Source: Mesorhabditis belari (lineage: Eukaryota; Nematoda; Chromadorea; Rhabditida; Rhabditidae). Taken from it: DNA of 64,000 bases. The position numbers and the translations under genes are program-made. How positions within the stretch are numbered: the stretch's first letter is position 1; each line of letters opens with the position of its first letter. The DNA lies in contig CAUEEP010000066.1 of assembly GCA_958450365.1 (NCBI GenBank), forward strand, positions 328,033 to 392,032, written 5' to 3'. Shown one piece after another: positions 48,901-60,900 of this stretch. A model generated the notes under the pieces. The model saw nothing but the letters and a program-made list of their open reading frames with translations, had not been told where the DNA came from and made no database searches.

Positions 48901-51900
48901 TCCCATTACAAATCTAATTTTTATCTTGAATTTCTTCACAATTTTGGTATTAAATTAGTTGTCTTTTGTCGATTGATTATTTCGACAATTGTATGCCAAG
49001 ATATTACCGTAAATACTGTAATAGTACCCCAGCCTCATAATGACGACCGGAGCATCGCGTAGTCTAGCTTTGAACGAGTTTTTCTCGACACTGGTTTATG
49101 CTACAATGCTCGCTTAGATATCAAAAAATAGCTGAAATCCAGGGCTATTTTTTGATACCAAAGACGCACTTTTTGAAAGTACGGGCGCTTTGAAAAACAA
49201 TGAAATACTAAAAAACATTTGCGACTACGCAACTGTACGAGGGCGGTGGGGTACTATTACAGTACGGTAGTTAGATTGATAATAGTAAAAAGGGAAGAAC
49301 AGTCTATTGTCTGGGAATCGATTAGCTTGTCTTTATCTTTTCAAGAACAGAACTGACTACGATTTGTTGAATTGTGCGTGATTGTGAAATTTCTCTCATT
49401 AACTATCTAGCTTTAACCATAAACACTAACACATTTAGTACTTGTCAACATTCATCCTGTGATTCGACACGGTTTATGGACGGCTGAGGGTCTGGCTGTG
49501 GATTGGTTAGGGAAGAATATTTACTGGGTCGACAGTTTTCTCGATCAGATCGAGGTCAGATCAGTAAACATTTAATGCTAATTTTATCTAGTATTATTCT
49601 CACAGCACTAATTCTTCAGGCTAGAAGAACCTGTTATCAAAAAAGCCCTTTTAGGTAGCCAAATTCGATGGCTCAATGCGAGCGACGGTGCTCCGCGGAA
49701 ACATGTCCAATCTCCGATCGCTGTCATTGGATCCAAAGTGAGATCAGACACATTAGATCTTTAATAAGATTGTTTTTTATATTCTTTCCCTAGCTTTAAA
49801 TAGTTCCTGTTAATCTGTAGATTTTTCTTTTAGAAGTGGTTTAATGTTCTGGACAGATTGGGAAGAAACAAGACCGAGAATCGAAAGAGCGACAATGGCC
49901 GGCGAGGATCGAAAAGTCATTTTTGAGGTTTGAAAATCTAAAATAATGGTCTAATGTTCTAAAATAATAAATAAAATAAGAAATTCTTTGCTTAAGAGAA
50001 AGCAAAATGAAGAATATCGTGAAAGGCAGAGCATGAAAGGCAAATTTAGGTGAAAGGCGTGGTGACTGGAGGATGGCCGAACGGGATCACGTGCGATTTG
50101 ACTGCGCAAAGGATTTACTGGCTTGACGCAAAGTGAGTTTTGAATAAATAAGAGAGTTTTGAATCGAGAAGTAATCAATTTTAGATCGGACAGCATTCAC
50201 ACGATCACCTATGACGGAACTGATCACATCGAGGTGTTGCGAGATAGCAGTCATTTAGCTCATCCGTTCTCGGTGGCTCTTTTCGAATCGCATGTCTATT
50301 GGACTGATTGGAGGATTATGGCTATTGTCAGGGTAAGGTTTTATGCAAAAGAATTTTACAGGTTGACTGCGAAACTGGTTAACTGCGGTGCCACTTTTTT
50401 TTGAAAAAGTTGCTGACAAATTGTCAAAAATAGCGGAGAGAGGCCAACTTGAGCTCATTCAAGAGCTTGTAAAATCATTTATACAATTCCAATCGAGAAT
50501 TTCTTTATGGAGAAATGATGCCAAGATTCAGGGCTTTATTTTTCTATATAACACTTGGCACTTTGGTGATCGGTTAGGCGTTTGCAAGCAACTTTTCCAA
50601 AAAAGGTGATCGCCATAATTTCGTGATCACTGTTACTGTTGGACTTTGTTGCACTTTCCGGGTAAACACACCCTTTCTGGCACACTTAATCCATGGTTCA
50701 TGGGCATTCTAAAGGTCACTGGAGAGAAATGCACGACTAGACTCACTCGGTGGATCTAAAACGGATTTAAAATGATCTAAAATGATCTAGAACGGATCTA
50801 AAATGATCTAAAATGATCTAGAACGGATCTAAAATGATCTAAAACGATCTAAAATGGATCTAAAATGATCTAAAATGATCTAGAACGGATCTAAAATGAT
50901 CTAAAATGATCTAAAACGATCTAGAACGGATCTAAAATGATCTAAAATGATCTAGAACGGATCTAAAATGATCTAAAACGATCTAAAATGGATCTAAAAT
51001 GATCTAAAATGATCTAGAACGGATCTAAAATGATCTAAAATGATCTAAAACGATCTAGAACGGATCTAAAATGATCTAAAATGATCTAGAACGGATCTAA
51101 AATGATCTAAAACGATCTAAAATGAATCTAAAATGATCTAAAATGATCTAGAACGGATCTAAAATGATCTAAAATGATCTAAAATGATCTAAAATGATCT
51201 AGAACGGATCTAAAATGATCTAAAATGATCTAAAATGATCTAAAATGATCTAGAACGGATCTAAAATGATCTAAAACGATCTAAAATGGATCTAAAATGA
51301 TCTAAAATGATCTAGAACGGATCTAAAATGATCTAAAATGATCTAAAATGATCTAGAACGGATCTAAAATGATCTAAAATGATCTAAAATGATCTAGAAC
51401 GGATCTAAAATGATCTAAAATGATCTAGAACGGATCTAAAATGATCTAAAACGATCTAAAATGGATCTAAAATGATCTAAAATGATCTAGAACGGATCTA
51501 AAATGATCTAAAATGATCTAAAACGATCTAGAACGGATCTAAAATGATCTAAAATGATCTAGAACGGATCTAAAATGATCTAAAACGATCTAAAATGAAT
51601 CTAAAATGATCTAAAATGATCTAGAACGGATCTAAAATGATCTAAAATGATCTAAAATGATCTAAAATGATCTAGAACGGATCTAAAATGATCTAAAACG
51701 ATCTAAAATGGATCTAAAATGATCTAAAATGATCTAGAACGGATCTAAAATGATCTAAAATGATCTAAAATGATCTAGAACGGATCTAAAATGATCTAAA
51801 ATGATCTAAAATGATCTAGAACGGATCTAAAATGATCTAAAATGATCTAAAATGATCTAGAACGGATCTAAAATGATCTAAAACGATCTAAAATGGATCT

Positions 51901-54900
51901 AAAATGATCTAAAATGATCTAGAACGGATCTAAAATGATCTAAAATGATCTAAAATGATCTAGAACGGATCTAAAATGATCTAAAATGATCTAAAATGAT
52001 CTAGAACGGATCTAAAATGATCTAAAACGATCTAAAATGGATCTAAAATGATCTAAAATGATCTAGAACGGATCTAAAATGATCTAAAGCGATCTAAAAT
52101 GGATCTAAAATGATCTAAAATGATCTAGAACGGATCTAAAATGATCTAAAATGATCTAGAACGGATCTAAAATGATCTAAAATGATCTAAAATGATCTAG
52201 AACGGATCTAAAATGATCTAAAACGATCTAAAATGGATCTAAAATGATCTAAAATGATCTAGAACGGATCTAAAATGATCTAAAATGATCTAGAACGGAT
52301 CTAAAATGATCTAAAATGATCTAGAACGGATCTAAAATGATCTAAAATGATCTAGAACGGATCTAAAATGATCTAAAACGATCTAAAATGGATCTAAAAT
52401 GATCTAAAATGATCTAGAACGGATCTAAAATGATCTAAAATGATCTAGAACGGATCTAAAATGATCTAAAATGATCTAGAACGGATCTAAAATGATCTAA
52501 AATGATCTAGAACGGATCTAAAATGATCTAAAACGATCTAAAATGGATCTAAAATGATCTAAAATGATCTAGAACGGATCTAAAATGATCTAAAATGATC
52601 TAGAACGGATCTAAAATGATCTAAAATGATCTAGAACGGATCTAAAATGATCTAAAACGATCTAAAATGGATCTAAAATGATCTAGAACGGATCTAAAAT
52701 GATCTAAAATGATCTAGAACGGATCTAAAATGATCTAAAATGATCTAGAACGGATCTAAAATGATCTAAAACGATCTAAAATGGATCTAAAATGATCTAG
52801 AACGGATCTAAAATGATCTAAAATGGATCTAAAATGATCTAGAACGGATCTAAAATGATCTAGAACGGATCTAAAATGATCTAAAACGATCTAAAATGGA
52901 TCTAAAATGATCTAGAACGGATCTAAAATGATCTAAAACGATCTAAAATGGATCTAAAATGATCTAGAACGGATCTAAAATGATCTAAAATGATCTAGAA
53001 CGGATCTAAAATGATCTAAAATGATCTAGAACGGATCTAAAATGATCTAAAACGATCTAAAATGGATCTAAAATGATCTAAAATGATCTAGAACGGATCT
53101 AAAATGATCTAAAATGATCTAAAACGATCTACCCGATCTAAAAGATTTGTTAACTAAATCAACAACGTTTGTAATTCTCGTGTGCCGTTTATTATGTCTT
53201 TTTGATTTTAAATGTCTTTCAAAATTTAGGCCAACAAATGGAATGGAACCAAAGTGCAAATCGTCGAGTCGACTTTCACGCAACCATTTGATCTGAAGAT
53301 CGTTCATCGACTGAAACAACCCAGGTATTCGATTTTTTTCCCGATAGTTCATTGGTAGAGTTTCTATCTGTAAAACAAAAGGTTTGGTTCCTTTCGTTGC
53401 CTTTTTCTTTCTTTAGCATTTCCTTCTTTGTCAATGTATTATTGCTGTCAATCTGTTATTGCTTTCAGAAGCATAAAAACGGGACCTTGTTGGCCGAAAA
53501 GCGACTGTTCACACATTTGCCTTATTAATGGGAAAATTGGAAGCAAGTGGGATAAGTTTATAAAGAAATACAAATAGGATTTCAAGCCTAATAAGTGAAT
53601 ATTCAAAAATGTGGAAATATTTACAGGTGTGCTTGTCCGCAAATGATGCGCCTCAAAGCCGATAATAAGACGTGTGAAGGTGAGTTCGAGCATAAATTTG
53701 ATGCGTACTTTGATGCGAATTTGATGCGTGCTAAATTCCAAGATGCCTTTGTCTGGCGCACTGGATTCATTCATTTTCTAGAAAAGCGCTACAGCATCAC
53801 GAGAAATTAACGAATCCAGTGCACTAGAAGGGATGCGTTTAGTAATTTTGAGCACAGAGTACAATCTGGCTGAAAAGCGAAGGTCAACTGGTTGTGAAAA
53901 CTGTCAAATGCTATGTGACCTATACCATTCGACGCAGAATTTTATGCTGATTCCGAATATCTATTCCGTTTTTGCTAAATGACAATCTGTCAGGAGTTAT
54001 AAGTGTCTAAAGTTTTGTTAGGACTTTGAATCTTTATTAAATGTGGTCGTTTGGGTCTTAGCGGTCTCTTTCAAGACATCTTTTGCTGCAGCCGTGGCCG
54101 AGTGGTAGAGCTTTCGTTTCCAGAGCGAGACCACACAAGTTCGGTTCCTACTTTGGATTTTTCTTTGGCTTCTCTTTTCTTCTAGAAATATGCGCTAGTT
54201 AGCAATTCTTGAGAAAAAGCAAAAGACAAAACCAAAGTGGGGATCGAACCTGTGTGGTATCGCTCTGAAAACGAAAGCTCTACCACTCGGCCACGGCTGC
54301 AGCAAAACAGGTCCTCAAAGAGACCGCTAAGACCCAAACGACCACATTTAATGAAGATTCAAATTCAAAGCCCTAACAAAATTTTAGACGCAACTCCTGA
54401 AAGATTGTCATTTAGCAAAAAAGGAGAGCACTAAATTAGATCCACGAGGAGGCCGCTATGACGCAAATGACTACATTTTCAGAGTCCTAACAAAACTTTA
54501 GCTCTTGGAAGATTGTCATTTAGCAAAAACGGAATAGATATTCGGAATCAGCATAAAATTCTGCGTCGAATAGTATAGAATTTGAGCCGGCTCAGCCAAT
54601 TGGTCAATTGGTCAATTGGCTGAGCCGGCCCAAATTCCCTTGTTAGTCAGCAACTGAAGATAAAATAAAATAAGTTTACCAATCAATTTTAGGCATTGAA
54701 CAAACGCTTTTCATTTCATCAAACGGATCTGTTTGGGCGATTGATCTCGATCCACCGAACGACCCAGTATTTCCAATAATCGGAATGAGGGGACACGATG
54801 GTATGTGTAAATAAAATCTCATATTATTTTAGTGTGCTAAAAATAGAGAATGTTCAAGAATTACGGGCACTTTTTCTCTAGTTCGTAGCTTAATCGTTCC

Positions 54901-57900
54901 ACATCCTTTTTTTGGTAGAATTTACTGTTTATTTTCAACATTTTACTTCAATACTTTACTCAGAAAGTCAAAATTAGCAATTCTATAAAGCTTTAAATCT
55001 TCAAAACTCGAGAACCTCTGGGATGCGGCTCCTTGTGACCAAATTTTGAATATAAATACCGTAAATACTGTAATAGTACCCCACCCCCATCGTACAGTCG
55101 CGTAGTCGCAAAAGTTTTTTAGTATTTCATTGTTTTTCAAAGCGTCCGTACTTTCAAAAAATGCATCTTTGGTATCAAAAAATAGCCCTGGATTTCAGCT
55201 ATTTTTTTGATACCTCAGCGAGCATTGTAGCATAAACCAGTGTCGAGAAAAACTCGTTCAAAGTTAGACTACGCGATGCTCCGGCCGTCATTATAAACTG
55301 ATGACGAGAAAAATGCGTTTAAAGTTAGGCTACGTGATGCTCCGTCTTTTAATATCAAAAAATAGCCCTGAATTTCAGCTATTTTTTGATACCTCAGCGA
55401 GCATTGTAGCATAAACCGGTGTCGAGAAAAACTCGTTCAAAGTTAGACTACGCGATGCTCCGGCCGTCATTATGGAGCTGGGGTACTATTACAGTATTTA
55501 CAGTAATTATTATTCAAAAAAGTAGGTTTTCTAAAATAATTTACTTATTTACAAATGTTTCATCCATCCATAGTTATTAAAGTAATTCTAGAGAACCATT
55601 AGAATTACTGCCTGTAATTCTTGAAAACCCTGCAGATTCACGATCATTTTTCGTTTTCTAAAAGGTGGCTAATTTGGCAAAGCTACCGTAATCTTTCTTT
55701 CAGATTTTTCCATTCTACTTTAATTCCAAATTAATTGCTGATCCAACTCTATTCAAATCCGTTTTACTTTCTGATCTCATTCAACGATAAATCAAACTGT
55801 GAATAGAATTCGATCAGAGTTAGAATGGACAAAAATTAAAGGAAAGATTGATTACTTTAGTGCTTCCAGTGATCCACATTTTAGCAAAGGCTTTAGCAAA
55901 GCTCGAAAAACACTCTCTAGTTACAATATCTTTATGAAAAGTCAAAGCTATTCAGTAAAAGCAAAGTCAAAGCAAGAGCAAAGCAAAATCAAAGCATTAA
56001 GCAAAGCTAAATCCAGCAGAAGCAGAACTTTGAATCAATGACTTGCTTGGATTTGCCTTTTAGCTTTTTTGCCAAGTCTATTACATTAATTTAGCGATCA
56101 AATCGATGAGCTCTGGTCAAGAAGCGGTTTATTACGCGGACACACGACGCAAAGCGATCTTCCGTGTGCCACTGCGTGCAAACGAGAGCGAAAGAACGAT
56201 TTGGAATGGCGGAGAAATCGAGCAACCGACTTCACTAATATCCATTCAATCTCTGAAGCTAATCTATTTCATCACAAAGAAAGATCACAGCTATCAACTC
56301 TCCGTCAGCAATTCCACTGGTCATTTCCGAAGAACATTGCTCGTTTCAGAGCCCTGTTTATCTAATGCATCGAATTTGTTATTCGATTCAGAGAAAAGTT
56401 TACTCTATTGGTCAACATCCACAAATTCTATTCTATCCATCTGCAGTTCAAATCTAAAAGGAGAGAACTTAAAAAGAAACGAAATTGGCCAAAATCCGAT
56501 CACTAGCTCGTTAATTTTCGCAAAATCGGTCATTTGCTGGATTGCTGTTCAGAAGATTCAATGTTTTAATGTGAATTCGCAAAAGCTAAGCTCTTACGAG
56601 TTGACGAGTTATAGTACTCAAAATGCGACAGCTTTAGCCTACGATTTATCCAATTCACGTTTACTGGTGGCTTTTGGACGATCAATACTAGCTTTCACAG
56701 GGTTGGGAAGCCAAAAATTGACCAAAGATCGGAATTTCGAAACGATTTTGGCACCAATCAACAATGCAAGCAAAATCGGGATTGAGATGTTGTTGATTCA
56801 TGAAAATTTGGATATTGGAAACCTATGTGATTCGATGAAATGTGAACATCTTTGTGTTAAAATAAACGAGAAAGCTGAATGCCTTTGTGCGCAGGGATTC
56901 ACAGAAAAGGGAAACAAATGCGAGCCATCGATGAGAAATCTCCTATTCGTGACAGATAATTATCAACTGAGATCGTTAAATCTTGAAGATCAAGTGGAAG
57001 TGATTGCTGTGCCGGCGCCGATCATCGCTAGGAAAATCAATCAAGTGGTGGCTGACGGGAAGAGGGATTTGGTGGGTGATTTTCCTTTGCTAATTCGTTT
57101 TCTAAATTAGGTGCCAAGAGGAAGACACTTTGATTTTGATACACATTCTAATATGCAAAGTAGATAGCATTTTTTTTGACTGAATACTTTTATTCCGGGT
57201 GAATTTTTGCGATTTTTAACTGAATACCGTATTTCTTCGAATAGGAGACCGGGTAAAAGTATCATCGCGTTCTTTGCGTAGCGCCCTTTTAAAATTTCTT
57301 TTCTGCAGCTTTCAATCAAGTGCTATAGGGCTGGAAAATGACTCAAAAATACCACATGAGCTAACAGATTTTTGAGCCATTTTCCAGCTCTATAGCACTT
57401 CATTGAAAGCTTTTATGCAGGAAAGAAATTTTAAAAACGGCTGCTACGCAGGAGTACGCGATGATACTCTTTACCCGGTCTTCTATTTGAAGAAATACGG
57501 TACCTTTAGTCAGCAAACCTTAGAGAATGATCTTTGAGTAAAGAAATTTGTGTACTTTGTGTTCATAAACGCGCCCTTTCTAGTGCATTGAATTCCCATT
57601 TTTCTCGCAACAACAGTCTTGAAAAGATGAAAAACTCAGTGCATCAGAAAGAGTGTGTTTACAAAATTTAAGCACAAAGCACACCTGTACTCATAAAGTA
57701 TCGTTTCGAAACTTTCCTTTATATTTTCATCTTATAGCAAGTCACTAAAATATAATAGACAACGATAAAAAGAATATTAAAACACAAAAAAATGAGTAGT
57801 AATGCTTTATACATGGATAGGCTTTTTTGCGCAACTGGGTCATTTGCGCAACTGGATCATTTGCGCAACTAGGTCTTTTGGTTGCGCAACTCGCCATAAC

Positions 57901-60900
57901 TTTCTTCTAAGTGGACCAATCTTTATGATGTTGGTTTCATTTTGTAGATCTCAATAAGTGTAACAAAATGAAACCAACATCATAAAGATTGGTCCACTTA
58001 GAAGAAAGTTATGGCGAGCTGCGCAAACGACTCAGTTGCGCAAATAAAATGGCGGAAATTAGCCTACCCCTTATACATTGTTTAAAACTATGTCAAATGC
58101 TGCGCGCACGTAATTTTCAGGCACCGTGTAAAGTATCCAGACAAGGTTGCATATCTTTTATCATAAGTTCTAGAATCTGTTCAATCTCTTGTCTGAATAT
58201 TTGTATCGGAATACTGCACTAAACTTTACAATGTCCAAATCAACAGTAAACTTTCAGATCTACGTGTTTGCCGGTGAGCGCAATGAGCTGTGGAGAATTG
58301 AGCGCGGCTCCTCGTCAGCTCGAATGATTCTCAGTGCGGGTGTGGCTCGTTTCACCGCGATTGCCGTTGAGCCAATCTCTGGATTGATTTTCGCAAGCAT
58401 GAGACTCTCCTCAAACACCGGATTGATTCAAGTGATCCATCCCGAGAACGGCACCTCATTGGTACTAGTGAGAGACGAGGAAAGAGCGCCAACGAATGTC
58501 CACGTTGATGCATCGCAGGGAGCTGGGTGAGGGAAAATGTTTAATTTGTTTAAAATCTACATTTTAGATACATTTTCTGGATCTCGAAAGATTCTGTGAA
58601 ACGGTCAAAGCTCGATGGAACCGAGGTGGCGACGGTTGTCCGAAAAGTTGTTGTACGAATTGTGTTGGACGTGAAAGGACAACGTTTATGCTATGTGGAT
58701 GCCGAGAAGAGCTCGCTTGATTGCTGTGATTATGATGGACGGAAAGAGGAGGTTTGATTTGATTAGATTTGAAATTTGTTTGTTTGTTTGTTTTGTTTTT
58801 GTTGAAATACACTGTGGTGCAAAAGTCTTGTCCCACTTACTTTTCTAAAAAGTTTCATCAATTTTCTTTGATAAAGTTCATGGCGCTCTTTAAGCCATTA
58901 ATAGTTTTAGTTACACAAATATATGTACAATTTATTTACACAAACGTTATCGCTATACAACACTTATTCATTGAGAAAAAAATATAATTGTCAAAACACC
59001 CCTGAAAATCGTGGTGCAAAAATCTTTTCACACAAAATGAAATTAAGCTTTAATCAACATTTAGTCGCTCCTCCTTTTGCCAAAAGTACTTCTTTAATAC
59101 GAGTAGGCATCGATGCAATTAATTCATCAAGAATTCCAGGTCCAATCGTCCTCCAAATTTTTCTGATGTAAACTATTAATGGCTTAAAGAGCGTCATGAA
59201 CTTTATCAAAGAAAATTGATGAAACTTTTTAGAAAATTAAGTGGGACAAGACTTTTGCACCACAGTGTATTTGTTGAAGATTGAACCGTAAATCCTTTAT
59301 TCTAATCCTTTATTGAAATTTCCAGAAAAACCTTGCCACCTTTGCACCACAAGGCATAAATGCACGGATCGCTGTCGACATTTCTGGAGATCAGTTCGTC
59401 ATTTTCGATAAGGGAAAAGCGAATGGGACTGTGATTGTTCACGAGAGGAGTGGTGCCGGGAATTTTGTACTGAAAAGAGTGATTCCAATGGGGAAAATGC
59501 GGCTGATTGACGTGAATCTTTACGACAAGACAGTGCCAGGTAAGTTCGATTTTTTATTTTCAAATCTGAGTTTTTTAGTGCCAACTAACGACTGCTCCAA
59601 ATCGAACTGTGCCCAGCTGTGCCTCTACACACAGACGCCCACTTGTCAATGCTGGAAAGGAGTGGTGAATGTAAAAGATGGGCTGTGTCAAGGTAAAAAT
59701 GGTTTTTCCAATTTTACACTATCCATTTTAGACCCAAATGCCTTCTTGGTCTTTTCCCGATCTCGATCGATTCTTTTCCTGCAAATCGAGAATTCCTTAG
59801 TCGACAGTGGATATCCGAAGATGGCTCATGATCCAATCTCTGATCCATCTTTGGTTCGAAACGCTATTGCTGTTGTCGTCGATCAGGACAGGTTAGCACT
59901 CTTTTTCTTGACCTTTAAAAAATCCTTTAGATCTCAAATCTTCTACTCCGATGCGCAAACTCGAAAAGTGCTCACCAGTGCATTGGACGGCTCAAATGCG
60001 TATCCAATTGTTGAAGGTAAGCAAACATTTTGTTAATTTCAAATAAGAACCCTAAAGAGGTAGCTTTTTGGTACTATGGTAGCTTTTTGAGCGCATTTTA
60101 TAGAAAACTTTTAGATATCGGAAGTGTGGAGGGCGTTTCTCTTGACTCAGTCAATCGATATCTTTATTTCACCACCGGTGTCCCGCCCGCGATTTGGCGA
60201 GTTTCCGTCGTTGAAGCCGATCCGGCCACCTATCCAAAGCGACCAGAGGTACATTTTACTAAATTTGAGTAAAAAAGTAAATGATAGCATGCAGTTTTTG
60301 CTATAGAATAGCAGAAAGTTCCTTATGTGTAAGAGTAGCAAATTTGATAGAAATTAGATAGCCAAATACAGGATTGAGCAAAATTATCCGGACAACTTTT
60401 TGAAAAAGTACGTGTTGCACGCTTAATTTGTTTTAAAATGTCAAGTGTTATGTAGAGAATTGTAGGCCTTAATCTTGGCTACGTTTATCTACTAAAAACT
60501 CCACAATCGGAGTTATGCAGCTTATTTTACAAGTCCTTGAATGAGCACTTGTCGATCCCCATCCGGCGCGCTGCCATTTTTGACGATTTTCTACATTAAA
60601 AAAATTGTTGACAGTTATCTTTAATAGAGCTTTAAACCTAGTCGACTGGTCCTCATAGATATTGAACACCCTGTTTTATGCAGTGTTATTCTTTTATTGA
60701 TTTATCTAGCTAATAATTGATTGATTTAATAGATTTCATATTATTTTACAGATCTTTTTATTGATAGATTTCCTATTATTCTGCAGATCTTTTGATTCAT
60801 TCAGCTTTCAGCTTCTCATCATGCTCTCGATCGAGGATAAACCGCGTGGAATCGCTGTTCATCCCTGCCGAATGTTGATCTTTTTCACGAATTGGCAACT

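Noticed and set aside
54092..54305. Two genuine tRNA genes
   Set aside because: A and B boxes are good but the acceptor stems do not pair and both lie in arms of a foldback; they are treated as mobile-element heads.
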